DNA of 64,000 nucleotides from Paracoccus aminovorans (GTDB taxonomy: Bacteria; Pseudomonadota; Alphaproteobacteria; Rhodobacterales; Rhodobacteraceae), in NCBI RefSeq assembly GCF_900005615.1, contig NZ_LN832559.1, forward strand, positions 2,557,001-2,621,000, written 5' to 3'. The position numbers and the translations under genes were made by a program. Below the pieces are notes generated by a model that saw nothing but the letters and a program-made list of their open reading frames with translations, did no database searches and was not told the origin of the DNA. Within the stretch, counting starts at the first letter, position 1, and the number at the start of each line of letters is the position of its first letter. Below, one piece after another: positions 8,306 through 16,232 of this stretch.

Positions 8306-8533
8306 ATGGCTGTTCTCGATCTGATTCATGGCGGTGTCCACCGCAATACGGCCGGCAACGGCTCGATCGCGAAATTCGTGGCCGCTATCCGTGAGACCCT
8401 GGCCCGCCGTTCGGTGTATCGCCAGACCCTGCGCGAGCTGAACCAACTGTCCAACCGCGATCTGGCCGACCTCGGCCTGCACCGCGCCAACATCCCCAGC
8501 GTGGCCCGCCAGGCCGCCTACGGGACCAGATAA
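8306..8533 (+). CDS. DUF1127 family small protein (CcaF1-like)
   Basis: A 75-residue basic protein whose C-terminal half (RQTLRELNQLSNRDLADLGL, about residues 40-59) is the DUF1127 signature. In Rhodobacter sphaeroides the equivalent gene encodes CcaF1, a small RNA-binding protein co-transcribed with four CcsR RNAs and induced under oxidative and heat stress. The same arrangement is seen here: the stem-loop array starts 16 nt after the stop codon. I choose the ATG at 8306 because the family begins with MAVLD-like sequence; upstream in-frame codons lack similarity. Confidence 0.9.
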   Translation: MAVLDLIHGGVHRNTAGNGSIAKFVAAIRETLARRSVYRQTLRELNQLSNRDLADLGLHRANIPSVARQAAYGTR

Positions 8534-8548
8534 AGGCATAGAACACCC

Positions 8549-8617
8549 GACCCACTCCTCCTCCCTTGGGTCCGGGTTCAGGCGGCATCCTCCCTCCTCC
8601 TCCCTGAGGATGCCGCC
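8549..8617 (+). ncRNA. CcsR-like unit 1
   Basis: Short hairpin 8549-8554/8567-8572 (GACCCA/TGGGTC) and long perfect 12-bp hairpin 8581-8592/8606-8617. Both loops carry CTCCTCCCT. This unit follows the DUF1127 stop codon and lacks the ATACG linker seen before later units. Confidence 0.85.
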
Positions 8618-8630
8618 GATCAGATACGAT

Positions 8631-8696
8631 GAAGCCCCCTCCTCCCTGGGCTTCGCGTTCCGGCGGCTCCCTCTCCTCCTCCCTGGGGATGCCGCC
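8631..8696 (+). ncRNA. CcsR-like unit 2
   Basis: Short hairpin 8631-8637/8648-8654 (GAAGCCC/GGGCTTC) and longer interrupted hairpin within 8662-8696 (GGCGGC/GCCGCC outer stem). Both loops carry CTCCTCCCT. The ATACG linker lies just upstream. Confidence 0.85.
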
Positions 8697-8706
8697 ACCC
8701 CATACG

Positions 8707-8778
8707 GCGGGTCCCCTCCTCCTCCCTGGGTCCCGCGGTTCCGGCGGCCGCCTCTCTCCTCCTCCCGGAGGCGCCGCC
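8707..8778 (+). ncRNA. CcsR-like unit 3
   Basis: Hairpin 8707-8715/8728-8736 with one T-T mismatch, then an interrupted hairpin within 8743-8778 whose stem has one bulged C. Both loops carry the CCTCC repeat; the second loop ends in CTCCTCCC rather than CTCCTCCCT. The ATACG linker is upstream. Confidence 0.82.
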
Positions 8779-8791
8779 AAACCGATACGGC

Positions 8792-8861
8792 GAAGCCCCT
8801 CCTCCTCCCTGGGCTTCCCGGTTCCGGCGGCACCCCTCTCCTCCTCCCTGGGGGTGCCGCC
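8792..8861 (+). ncRNA. CcsR-like unit 4
   Basis: Short hairpin 8792-8798/8811-8817 uses the same GAAGCCC/GGGCTTC stem as unit 2, which suggests a recent duplication. The long hairpin 8826-8836/8851-8861 has an 11-bp stem. An extra GCAA-tetraloop hairpin without the motif (8866-8872/8877-8883) separates it from unit 5. Confidence 0.85.
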
Positions 8862-8891
8862 AAAATGCCGCCGCAAGGCGGCACGGAATAC

Positions 8892-8960
8892 GATGGTCCT
8901 CTCCTCCTCCCTGGGACCGTCGGATCGCGGTAATGGCGTCCTCCTCCCTGCCATTGCCGC
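8892..8960 (+). ncRNA. CcsR-like unit 5
   Basis: Hairpin 8892-8899/8914-8921 with one G-U pair, and hairpin 8927-8937/8950-8960 (11 bp with one G-U pair). Both loops carry CTCCTCCCT. The joining linker is GGATC rather than GTTCC. Confidence 0.82.
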
Positions 8961-8971
8961 ACCCCATACGC

Positions 8972-9042
8972 GGCCCCTCCTCCTCCCTGGGCCAGCGTTG
9001 CGCGGCGGTGCCCCCTCCTCCTCCCTGGGCACCGCCGCTTTT
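8972..9042 (+). ncRNA. CcsR-like unit 6
   Basis: Short 5-bp hairpin 8972-8976/8989-8993 and the terminal perfect 12-bp hairpin 9002-9013/9027-9038 followed by TTTT. Both loops carry CTCCTCCCT, and the last hairpin doubles as the array terminator. Confidence 0.85.
9002..9042 (+). terminator. Terminator of the CcsR-like array
   Basis: A perfect 12-bp GC-rich stem, 13-nt loop and TTTTCATTT tail. It separates the array from rlmJ, which begins 32 nt later. Confidence 0.8.
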
Positions 9043-9073
9043 CATTTCCGGGGTCGGGGTATAGGGGGAAATC

Positions 9074-9841
9074 ATGTTGTCCTATCAGCACGCCTATCAC
9101 GCCGGGAACCTGGCGGACCTGCACAAGCATGCGCTGCTGGCGTCGATGCTGGCCTATCTGACCGCCAAGCCGAAGCAGCTGTCCTATCTGGAAACCCATG
9201 CCGGGCGCGGGCTTTACGACCTGGCCGGCGCGGAATCGGAAAAGACGGGCGAGGCGGCGGCCGGCATCACCCGCGCGCTGTCCGAAAACTGGCTGCCGGC
9301 GGATCACCCCTTGCGGCAGGCGCTGGACGCGGTGCGCGCCCGCCACGGCGCCAACGCCTATCCCGGCTCGCCGCTGATCGCGCGGCATTTCCTGCGTCCG
9401 GGCGACGAGGCGCATCTGGCGGAACTGCACCCGGCCGAGCACCAGGCTCTGGCCCGGGTCGCCGGTTTCGCGCATCTGCACCGGCAGGACGGCTTCCAGA
9501 TGGCGCAGGCGATATGTCCGCCCACGCCGCGGCGGGGGCTACTGCTGATCGATCCCAGCTATGAGGTCAAGGCGGACTATGACGCCATTCCGCCCCAGAT
9601 CGCCAAGCTGGCGCGCAAGTGGAACGTGGGCGTGATCGCGCTATGGTATCCGGTGCTGACCGACCTGCGCCACGCGGCGATGGTCGAGACCCTGCGGCGC
9701 GATCATCCCGAAGCGCTGGTTTCGGAGGTGCGGTTCCCGCCGGCCCGACCGGGACACGGCATGGTCGGCTCGGGCATGGTCGTGCTGAACCCGCCCTACG
9801 GGCTGGACGAGGAAGCCCGGCGAATCGCGGCACTGTTCTAG
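9074..9841 (+). CDS. rlmJ: 23S rRNA (adenine(2030)-N(6))-methyltransferase RlmJ
   Basis: SAM-dependent enzyme that N6-methylates A2030 of 23S rRNA. The 255-residue protein begins with MLSYQHAYHAGNLADLHKH, the RlmJ signature, and contains LLLIDPSYE around residues 157-165, the catalytic DPxY motif of N6-adenine methyltransferases. It is slightly shorter than the roughly 280-residue Escherichia coli enzyme. The start ATG follows a GGGGGA ribosome binding site. It lies just beyond the array terminator, so it probably has its own promoter or depends on read-through. Confidence 0.93.
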   Translation: MLSYQHAYHAGNLADLHKHALLASMLAYLTAKPKQLSYLETHAGRGLYDLAGAESEKTGEAAAGITRALSENWLPADHPLRQALDAVRARHGANAYPGSPLIARHFLRPGDEAHLAELHPAEHQALARVAGFAHLHRQDGFQMAQAICPPTPRRGLLLIDPSYEVKADYDAIPPQIAKLARKWNVGVIALWYPVLTDLRHAAMVETLRRDHPEALVSEVRFPPARPGHGMVGSGMVVLNPPYGLDEEARRIAALF

Positions 9842-9975
9842 CAGGCCGCCGAAAAATCACCGCGAGCGGTGCACGCTCGGCCATAAACAGAAACTTCGTC
9901 TCGAATCGTCTGAAAATGTTCTGGTCCCGGCGGGCCCTTGTCAGGCCAAGAGCGATTTTCCGTCCCGGCAAGCGC

Positions 9976-10689
9976 TCAGAACATTTTTTCAGCAGCGTTC
10001 TGGGGCTGCGGGGGAGGACCCGCCCTGTCCGCCTGTTCCCCCGGGCTAACCGCGCCGGAAAGAAGCCGGCCAGCGGCCAAGGCCGCGGCAAGGCGACGGT
10101 CCAGGGCGTCCTCGGGACCCCGCCCCCCCGGCCGGAAGCGCAGGCGAAAGGCGGCGAGCCGCGCCGGGTGGTCCGGATAGCCGATGCGGGTCAGGCTTTC
10201 GGCCAGCGGCCGGTCCTCGCCCGCCGGGCCGGGCCAGATCGCCAGGCCTTGCAGGGCCAGGCGCCGCCAGTCGAAGCGGGGACCGGGGTCGATCTTGCGC
10301 CCGGGCGCCAGGTCGGAATGGGCGATCACGCCCTCGGGGCCGATCGACCAGCGCGCCAGGATGCCGCGCAGCAGCCGCTCCAGCGCCGCCATCTGCGGCT
10401 CGGGAAAGGGCCTGTCGCCGGGGTTGGCCAGCTCGATGCCGATGCTGCGGGAATTCACGTCGTCGCACCCCTGCCAGGACCCCGCGCCGGCATGCCAGGC
10501 GCGGCGGTCTTCGGGAACCAGCGCCTCGGTGGCGCCGGCCTCGTCGATCAGCCAGTGCGCGCTGACCTCGGTCGCGGGGTCGCAAAGCCGGGCGCGGGCC
10601 GCGGGCGCGTCCGCCATGCCGGTGTAATGGATCACCACCAGCGCGGGGGTCTGCCCGCGCCGGTCGCCGTGATTGGGCGACAGGCTCAA
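9976..10689 (-). CDS. ampD: N-acetylmuramoyl-L-alanine amidase AmpD (anhydro-muropeptide recycling)
   Basis: Cytoplasmic zinc amidase that cleaves 1,6-anhydro-MurNAc-peptides during cell-wall recycling. Key features are the first metal ligand in VVIHYTGM (near residue 20), HAG in the centre and IAHSDLAPGRKIDPGPRFDW, the AmpD-specific block with the remaining ligands. There is no signal peptide. The start is uncertain: I choose the TTG at 10689, which overlaps the upstream lipoprotein stop (TTGA) and places the family's N-terminus correctly, giving 237 residues. No ATG or GTG lies close by in frame. Confidence 0.85.
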   Translation of the reverse strand: MSLSPNHGDRRGQTPALVVIHYTGMADAPAARARLCDPATEVSAHWLIDEAGATEALVPEDRRAWHAGAGSWQGCDDVNSRSIGIELANPGDRPFPEPQMAALERLLRGILARWSIGPEGVIAHSDLAPGRKIDPGPRFDWRRLALQGLAIWPGPAGEDRPLAESLTRIGYPDHPARLAAFRLRFRPGGRGPEDALDRRLAAALAAGRLLSGAVSPGEQADRAGPPPQPQNAAEKMF

Positions 10690-11246
10690 AGCCGGGATTG
10701 ACGATAGGGGCGCGGGTCCCAGCCGCAGACGAAGCCGTCGCCGTCCGGGTCCAGCCCGCGCGGGTCGATCACCGGCCCGCCGGCGGCGATGAAGGCGGTC
10801 TGCGCCGCGTTCACGCTGGGAAACGCCAGGCAGGCCCGCGCCGCCGCATTGGCCGAAACACCCGAGCGCGGGTATTTCGTCTGGCCCGGGTTCTGGCTTT
10901 CCTGATGCGCATAGCGCACCAGCACCGGCGTCGCGCCGCTGGCCGCAACCGGCGCCGCCGTCGCTGGCCGGGCCGTCACTGGCCGGGTCGTCACGGTCAT
11001 CTGACCGGGCTTTTTCGCGGGCACCCCGGCAATCTCGGCGGCAGTCGGCGCCCGCACCGGCAGTTGCACCGGAATCGCGTCCGGAACCGGGCCGCGGCCG
11101 TGCAGCGCCTGCTCGCGCTGCTGCAGATATTCCGCATAGCGCGAGCCGTTGTGCATGGCGCTGTAATTCGGGTTCCAGCCCGTGTTCTCGCCGCAGGCAG
11201 CCAGCGCCAGCAGCGGGGCAAGGCCCAGGATCGCCAGGTTCCGCAT
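10686..11246 (-). CDS. Lipoprotein with C-terminal excalibur-like calcium-binding motif
   Basis: Predicted envelope lipoprotein of 186 residues. The start at 11246 gives a signal peptide ending in the lipobox LALAAC with the lipidated Cys at 18, and a GGGAGA ribosome binding site lies upstream. The middle is Pro/Ala-rich and disordered. The C-terminus (DPDGDGFVCGWDP) matches the short excalibur-type calcium-binding motif DxDxDGxxCE. It is 24 bp downstream of gatA and overlaps ampD. The function is unknown; a role near the cell wall is suggested only by the ampD coupling. Confidence 0.75.
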   Translation of the reverse strand: MRNLAILGLAPLLALAACGENTGWNPNYSAMHNGSRYAEYLQQREQALHGRGPVPDAIPVQLPVRAPTAAEIAGVPAKKPGQMTVTTRPVTARPATAAPVAASGATPVLVRYAHQESQNPGQTKYPRSGVSANAAARACLAFPSVNAAQTAFIAAGGPVIDPRGLDPDGDGFVCGWDPRPYRQSRL

Positions 11247-11269
11247 CGGTCTCTCCCGTTTGAAGCCGG

Positions 11270-12751
11270 TCACCACCAGCGCGAGGGTTTCGCCGCGAAG
11301 CCTGCCGCAGATTCGAGGCTCTGCGCAAGGTTCAACAGATTGCCCTCGTCCCAGGGCCGCCCGATCAGCTGCATCCCAAGCGGCAGGCCCTGCCCGTCCA
11401 GCCCGACCGGCACCGAGATCCCGGGCAGCCCGGCCAGGTTCACCGTCACGGTGAAGACGTCGTTGAGATACATCTCGACCGGGTCCTTGCCCGCCATCTC
11501 GCCCAGGCCGAAGGCGGCGCTGGGGGTGGCGGGGGTCAGGATGGCGTCGATGCCCTCGGCGAAGGCTTGGTCGAAGTCGCGCTTGATCAGCGCGCGGACC
11601 TTGCGAGCGCGGTTGTAATAGGCGTCGTAGAAACCCGCCGACAGCACATAGGTGCCGACCATGATGCGGCGCTGCACCTCGGGGCCGAACCCCTCGGCGC
11701 GGGTCTTTTCATACATCTCGACAATGCCGTCGCCGGCGCCCAGCTTGGCGCGGCGGCCGTAGCGCACCCCGTCATAGCGCGCCAGGTTCGAGGAGGCCTC
11801 GGCCGGGGCGATGACGTAATAGGCCGGCAGCGCATATCTTGTATGCGGCAGGCTGATGTCTACAATTTCCGCGCCGGCATCGCGCAGCATCTCGGCCGCT
11901 TGACGCCAAAGCGCGTCGATCTGGTCCGACAGGCCCTCCATGCGGTATTCGCGTGGGATGCCGATCCTGCGGCCGCGGATGTCGCCGGTCAGCGCGGCCT
12001 CGTAATCGGGCACCTCACGCTCGGCACTGGTCGAATCCTTGGGATCGACCGAGGCCATGGCGCCCAGCATGATCGCCGCATCGCGCACCGATTTCGTCAT
12101 CGGCCCGGCTTGGTCCAGCGAGCTGGCGAAAGCGATCACGCCCCAGCGGCTGACCCGGCCATAGGTCGGCTTCAGCCCGACGATGCCGGTAAAGGCCGCG
12201 GGCTGGCGGATCGAGCCGCCGGTGTCGGTTCCGGTCGCAGCCAGGCACAGATCCGCCGCCACCGCCGCCGCCGACCCGCCGGACGAGCCGCCGGGCGTCA
12301 GCTGACGGTCGTCCACCTTCCACGGGTTGACGACCGGGCCGTAGCAGGCGCTTTCGTTCGAGGAACCCATGGCGAATTCGTCCATGCTGAGCTTGCCCAG
12401 CATGACCGCGCCCGCGTCCCACAGATTCTGCGTCACCGTCGATTCATATTGCGGCAGAAAGCCGTCGAGGATGCGGCTGGCCGCCTGCGAGGGCACGCCC
12501 TTGGTGCAGAACAGGTCCTTGATGCCCAGAGGAATCCCGCACATGGCGGGCGCGTCGCCGGCCGCCAGCCGCTTGTCGGCATCGGCGGCCATCGCGCGCG
12601 CCTGGTCGGGCGTGCCATGGCTATAGGCGTTCAACGCGCCGGCGGCCTCGATGGCGTCCAGGCAGGCCCCGGTCAGCTCGGCCGCGGTGAAATCGCCCTT
12701 GCGCAGCCCGTCGCGGGCGGCCGAGATGGTCAGTTCGTTCAGCGCGCTCAT
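11270..12751 (-). CDS. gatA: Asp-tRNA(Asn)/Glu-tRNA(Gln) amidotransferase subunit A
   Basis: Glutaminase subunit of GatCAB, which converts misacylated Glu-tRNA(Gln) and Asp-tRNA(Asn) to the correct amides. The 493 residues carry the amidase signature, including [10 protein letters not shown] (catalytic Lys, about residue 78) and [13 protein letters not shown] (the Ser-cisSer pair). The ATG overlaps the gatC stop as ATGA, so the two subunits are translationally coupled. gatB is not in the window, as is common in this group where it lies apart. Confidence 0.96.
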   Translation of the reverse strand: MSALNELTISAARDGLRKGDFTAAELTGACLDAIEAAGALNAYSHGTPDQARAMAADADKRLAAGDAPAMCGIPLGIKDLFCTKGVPSQAASRILDGFLPQYESTVTQNLWDAGAVMLGKLSMDEFAMGSSNESACYGPVVNPWKVDDRQLTPGGSSGGSAAAVAADLCLAATGTDTGGSIRQPAAFTGIVGLKPTYGRVSRWGVIAFASSLDQAGPMTKSVRDAAIMLGAMASVDPKDSTSAEREVPDYEAALTGDIRGRRIGIPREYRMEGLSDQIDALWRQAAEMLRDAGAEIVDISLPHTRYALPAYYVIAPAEASSNLARYDGVRYGRRAKLGAGDGIVEMYEKTRAEGFGPEVQRRIMVGTYVLSAGFYDAYYNRARKVRALIKRDFDQAFAEGIDAILTPATPSAAFGLGEMAGKDPVEMYLNDVFTVTVNLAGLPGISVPVGLDGQGLPLGMQLIGRPWDEGNLLNLAQSLESAAGFAAKPSRWW

Positions 12752-13035
12752 TCCACCACCTTCGGTACGGCAAAGAAGCCCTCGCGCGCGTCGGGCGCGT
12801 TCTTCAGGATCAGGTCCTGCATCTCGCCGTCGGTGACGATATCCTGGCGGCGCTTGAGACGCATGGGCTCGACGCCGGTCATCGGCTCGACGCCATCGAC
12901 ATCGACCTCGTTCAGCTGTTCCATGAAATGCAGGATGCCGTTCAATTCCTGCGCCAATGCGGGCAGGTCGGCGTCCTTGACCGCAATCCGCGCCAGATGC
13001 GCGACCTTGCGGGCTTCGTCCTCGGTGATCGCCAT
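12748..13035 (-). CDS. gatC: Asp-tRNA(Asn)/Glu-tRNA(Gln) amidotransferase subunit C
   Basis: Small 95-residue subunit that wraps around GatA and stabilises GatAB. The start [17 protein letters not shown] and C-terminal [24 protein letters not shown] are typical of the family; the open frame extends upstream but without similarity. It overlaps gatA by 4 bp, and is divergent from the hydrolase gene at 13166. Confidence 0.96.
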   Translation of the reverse strand: MAITEDEARKVAHLARIAVKDADLPALAQELNGILHFMEQLNEVDVDGVEPMTGVEPMRLKRRQDIVTDGEMQDLILKNAPDAREGFFAVPKVVE

Positions 13036-13165
13036 GAGAGGCTCCTTTCGCTTGGCCGAGGGTTTACCGCCGCCGCCCGAAGGGGGCAAGCACCAGCGCA
13101 GGCGGAACTTTACCCGCGCGGCCCGGCTTGGCAGGATGCGCGCACCCAGCAGAAGGAGCCTTCGC

Positions 13166-13870
13166 ATGAAACTGACCTGGCTTGGCCATTCCGGCTTTCG
13201 GCTTGAAATCGAGCAGGCGGTGATCCTGATCGACCCCTGGCTGTCGGGCAACCCGATGTTCCCGCAGGACCGCCGCGCCGAGGCCATCGCCGGCGCCACC
13301 CATGTCCTGATCACCCATGGCCACGGCGACCATACCGGCGACACCCTGGCCATCGCGCGCGAGCTGAAGATCCCGGTGGTGGGCATCTACGACCTGATCT
13401 CGACCTGGCAGATGCATCAGGGGATCGAGGGGATCGGCTACAACAAGGGCGGCACCGTCGATCTGGGCGGGGCCAAGGTGACGATGGTGAACGCCAGCCA
13501 TTCCTCGTCCATGGAGGGCAACGAGGGCCCGATCTATGCCGGCCACGAATCGGGCTACATGATCGCGGGCGAAGGCCATGTGATCTATGTCTCGGGCGAC
13601 ACCGACATCATGGCCGACATGGCCTGGATGGGCGAATATCACCGCCCGGACATCGGCATCCTCTGCGCCGGCGGGCATTTCACCATGGACATGCAGCGCG
13701 CGGCCTGGGCGGCGCGCAAGTATTTCGACTTCAGGACCGTGATCCCCTGCCATTACCGCACCTTCCCGCTGCTGGCGCAGAACGCGGAAGAGTTGAAGGC
13801 CGCCCTGCCCGGCGTCGAGGTGATCGAACCCGAGGTGATGCAGCCGATCCCGATCCCGGCCCGGGGCTAG
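13166..13870 (+). CDS. Metal-dependent hydrolase of the metallo-beta-lactamase fold (UPF0173)
   Basis: A 234-residue cytoplasmic protein starting MKLTWLGHSGFRLE, with the metal motif HGHGDHTGD at about residues 51-59, VSGDTD further on and a late PCHY histidine, together the ligand set of UPF0173 proteins. The start is supported by AGAAGGAG 8 nt upstream. The substrate is not known for this family. It is divergent from gatCA, with a 130-bp shared promoter region. Confidence 0.9.
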   Translation: MKLTWLGHSGFRLEIEQAVILIDPWLSGNPMFPQDRRAEAIAGATHVLITHGHGDHTGDTLAIARELKIPVVGIYDLISTWQMHQGIEGIGYNKGGTVDLGGAKVTMVNASHSSSMEGNEGPIYAGHESGYMIAGEGHVIYVSGDTDIMADMAWMGEYHRPDIGILCAGGHFTMDMQRAAWAARKYFDFRTVIPCHYRTFPLLAQNAEELKAALPGVEVIEPEVMQPIPIPARG

Positions 13871-13886
13871 CCGCGTCGGGGGGCGG

Positions 13887-14648
13887 TCACAGGCCTGTCG
13901 GCTCGCGCGGGGCGAAGATCTCGACCAGCAGCGGATGGCAGCGGGCGCCGCGCCCCGAGGGACCGGCGCCGCAATCGCCGCCCGGACAGGCAGAAAGCGC
14001 ACAGATCAGCTCGATCTCGGCCAGGAATTCGACATGGTCGCCGGGCTGCACCGGGCTGGGTTTGGTGAAATAGCGGCCGGTATCGCGGGTGAAGCCGCTG
14101 CATCGGAACAGGTGCAGCACATCCTGCGCCGGCAGCGCGACCGTCGCCGGCTCCTGCGCCGCTGGGGCTTTGCGCCCGCGTCCCGGCAGGGGCTGGGCGC
14201 CGCAGCAGGGCCCGGTCACGTCATGGACCGAGCCGCCCTGCGGATCGATCCCATACCAGTCCAGCGTATCGCCGGTGACGGTGGCCAGCGGGCGCGGAAT
14301 CGGGCAACCCGACCACAGGCGATGGCCGCGGGTCAGGTGCATCCCGTGACGCGCCCGGGTCCGGTCGGCGCACAGCCGTTTCCGCGGATCCTCGGCCGAC
14401 CACAGGTTCAGGTCGCCCACCTGCGCGCCGTGCAGGCTGGTGACGCGGAAAAAATGCTGTGCCGGAATGTGAAAGCGACGCTCGTCCCCTGCCGGCACCA
14501 GGCATTCGCCGGTCTTGCGCACCATTCCCCGGGCAGCCGCCAGCGCGGCAAGGTCGGGTTCGGGGGCGGCAGCGTTGTCCTGCGGAGGGCCGACCTCCGG
14601 CGACGGGGTTCGGTCTTGGACGGCGTCGAGGGCGATCTTGCGGCTCAT
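13887..14648 (-). CDS. DUF1989 (urea carboxylase-associated) family protein
   Basis: A 253-residue soluble protein. The central region (VPAGDERRFHIPAQHFFRV, VGDLNLW, GCPIPR) and the C-terminal CALSACPGGD with following Cys residues match DUF1989 proteins found beside urea carboxylase or aminomethyltransferase genes. No urea carboxylase gene lies nearby here, so the role is open. The stop lies 16 bp from the convergent hydrolase stop. Confidence 0.75.
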   Translation of the reverse strand: MSRKIALDAVQDRTPSPEVGPPQDNAAAPEPDLAALAAARGMVRKTGECLVPAGDERRFHIPAQHFFRVTSLHGAQVGDLNLWSAEDPRKRLCADRTRARHGMHLTRGHRLWSGCPIPRPLATVTGDTLDWYGIDPQGGSVHDVTGPCCGAQPLPGRGRKAPAAQEPATVALPAQDVLHLFRCSGFTRDTGRYFTKPSPVQPGDHVEFLAEIELICALSACPGGDCGAGPSGRGARCHPLLVEIFAPREPTGL

Positions 14649-14781
14649 CGTCCCGATCCTACCCGTTCGCCGCCGCTTGGCAACGCGCCGGATCGCCGCA
14701 GCACCGCGGCCGCCCCGGAAATGCGAGGCGCGGCCCGCAAGCCGCGCCGAGTGACCCTGGACGGGCGAGGGACCGCGAATG

Positions 14782-14940
14782 TCACGCGGCCAGGCGGCTG
14801 TCGGCTTTTTCCAACGGCATCGGATCGAAGCTGAAATAGCCGTACATCTGTTCCAGAACGGCCAGCGCCTGCTGTTTGGCCGCGACCCCGGCAGAACGCA
14901 GCGCGGCGGGGCGGTTCTTGCTGTCAGCGTTGGTTGTCAT
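14782..14940 (-). CDS. Hypothetical 52-residue protein downstream of sdhB
   Basis: Short ORF starting MTTNADSKNRPAALRSAG, with EQMYGYFSFDP in the middle and ending in SRLAA. A GGAG ribosome binding site sits about 8 nt upstream of the ATG at 14940, the codon choice is G+C-rich at third positions like its neighbours, and the strand matches the sdh operon, so I think it is real. It lies beyond the terminator-like hairpin at 14987-15026. It has no signal or membrane segment and I do not recognise the family. Confidence 0.6.
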   Translation of the reverse strand: MTTNADSKNRPAALRSAGVAAKQQALAVLEQMYGYFSFDPMPLEKADSRLAA

Positions 14941-14986
14941 CTTTTGTCTCCAGAGTAGACATCAGTTGCTCCCCGCAGAAAAGATA

Positions 14987-15026
14987 ACGCCGCACCGCAG
15001 AAAAATCCAGTTCTGCGACGCGGCGT
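14987..15026 (-). terminator. Terminator of the sdh operon
   Basis: A 16-bp inverted repeat (14987-15002 with 15011-15026, two mismatches, 8-nt loop) lies 43 bp after sdhB. On the minus strand it is followed by TATCTTTTC. Confidence 0.7.
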
Positions 15027-15068
15027 CATTCGTATGCGATGGCATACCGGCCATGACCTGCATGCAGG

Positions 15069-15851
15069 TCAGACGATGCGGTCCACCATCATGTGCTTGA
15101 TCGAGGCGATGGCTTTGGCCGGGTTCAGCCCCTTCGGGCAGGTGTTGGTGCAGTTCATGATGGTGTGGCAGCGATACAGCTTGAACGGGTCCTCAAGCGA
15201 ATCCAGCCGCTCGCCCGTCGCCTCGTCGCGCGAATCGATGATCCAGCGATAGGCGTGCAGCAGCGCGGCCGGCCCCAGGTAGCGGTCGCCGTTCCACCAG
15301 TAGCTGGGACAGGCGGTCGAGCACGACGCGCACATCACGCATTCATAAAGCCCGTCCAGCTTCTTGCGGTCCTCGATCGACTGGCGCCATTCCTTGTCGG
15401 GGGTCGGTGTCTCGGTGATCAGATAGGGCTGCACCGAGGCGTGCTGGGCATAGAAATGCGTCAGGTCGGGGATCAGGTCCTTGACCACCGGCATATGCGG
15501 CAGCGGATAGATGTTCACGTCCTTGGAGGTCACCTCGTCGATGCCGAAGATGCAGGCGAGATGGTTGCCGCCGTCGATGTTCATCGCGCAGGAACCGCAG
15601 ATGCCCTCGCGGCACGAGCGGCGGAAAGTCAGGGTCGGGTCGATCTCGTTCTTGATCTTTATCAGCGCGTCCAGGATCATCGGCCCGCATTTGTCCAGGT
15701 CGATGAAATAGGTGTCGACCCGCGGGTTTTCCCCGGTGTCCGGATCCCAGCGATAGATGTTGAAGCGGCGGACGTTCTTGGCGCCCTCGGGCTTGGGCCA
15801 GGTCTTGCCGACCCGCATGCGGCTGTTCTTGGGAAGGGTAAGTTGGACCAT
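15069..15851 (-). CDS. sdhB: Succinate dehydrogenase iron-sulfur subunit
   Basis: Electron-transfer subunit of complex II on the cytoplasmic face of the membrane. The 260 residues carry the three cluster motifs: [2Fe-2S] Cys80, Cys85, Cys88, Cys100; and the [4Fe-4S]/[3Fe-4S] ligands Cys171, Cys174, Cys177, Cys181, Cys228, Cys234, Cys238. An AGGAG ribosome binding site precedes the ATG at 15851. It is the last gene of the sdh operon, separated from sdhA by two small lipoprotein genes, which is unusual compared with the compact operon of most bacteria. Confidence 0.97.
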   Translation of the reverse strand: MVQLTLPKNSRMRVGKTWPKPEGAKNVRRFNIYRWDPDTGENPRVDTYFIDLDKCGPMILDALIKIKNEIDPTLTFRRSCREGICGSCAMNIDGGNHLACIFGIDEVTSKDVNIYPLPHMPVVKDLIPDLTHFYAQHASVQPYLITETPTPDKEWRQSIEDRKKLDGLYECVMCASCSTACPSYWWNGDRYLGPAALLHAYRWIIDSRDEATGERLDSLEDPFKLYRCHTIMNCTNTCPKGLNPAKAIASIKHMMVDRIV

Positions 15852-15923
15852 TGGGTGACTCTCCTGGTGGTCAGTCCGGCATCTTGCGACGGGCCGTCAT
15901 GCGGTTGGCTTGGGCAAAGGGCG

Positions 15924-16232
15924 TCACGTCGCCCTCCAGCCCGGCTGGTCGTAGAGCGGCCGCCGGGGCATCTGGCCCGAGCGGCGCTGCACGCATTCCT
16001 GAAAGACCTGCGACGGATCGCGGCCCATGATATAGTCCGAGGACAGGCCGACCTGAACGAAGCCGCCGCGGGCGCCGTGCGAGCCGACGCCCACGCCCAT
16101 CTCGGTGCGCGGCCCGCGCGCGTCGCGGGCATCGCTCATGCAGGCGCGCTCGGCCTGCTCGACGGGGATCGGCGCGCAAGCCGCCAGTCCCAGCAAGGCC
16201 GGGACCAGAAGCATCTGCGCGCCGCCGCGCAT
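15924..16232 (-). CDS. Small lipoprotein between sdhA and sdhB
   Basis: A 102-residue predicted lipoprotein; start MRGGAQMLLVPALL and lipobox GLAAC with lipidated Cys19. The mature part has further Cys residues (ERACMSD, VFQECV) that could form a disulfide in the periplasm. The ATG shares one base with the stop of the preceding lipoprotein (TGATG), so the pair is translationally coupled. It is not similar to any known complex II subunit that I recognise. A role in envelope biology unrelated to SDH is equally possible. Confidence 0.75.
   Translation of the reverse strand: MRGGAQMLLVPALLGLAACAPIPVEQAERACMSDARDARGPRTEMGVGVGSHGARGGFVQVGLSSDYIMGRDPSQVFQECVQRRSGQMPRRPLYDQPGWRAT

Larger units (their letters stand above)
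8549..9042 (+). ncRNA. Array of six CcsR/'cuckoo'-type anti-Shine-Dalgarno RNAs (twelve stem-loops)
   Basis: Twelve consecutive hairpins follow the DUF1127 gene. Every loop contains CTCCTCCCT, usually extended to CTCCTCCTCCCT. They alternate between a short stem (5-9 bp) and a longer stem (about 9-12 bp, typically GGCGGC...GCCGCC), making six two-hairpin units. Units 2-6 are each preceded by a linker containing ATACG, and the two hairpins in most units are joined by a GTTCC-like linker. The last hairpin is a perfect 12-bp stem followed by TTTT, a terminator for the whole transcript. Rhodobacter sphaeroides has four such RNAs (CcsR1-4), cut from a precursor by RNase E. Confidence 0.9.

Noticed and set aside
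8549..9042. CRISPR-like appearance of regular repeats.
   Set aside because: Repeats are the loops of different hairpins, spacers are palindromic stem sequences, and no cas genes are near.
8225..9481. Minus-strand frames rich in EEE/GGG repeats across the array.
   Set aside because: They are translations of the CTCCTCCCT motif in all frames and not proteins.
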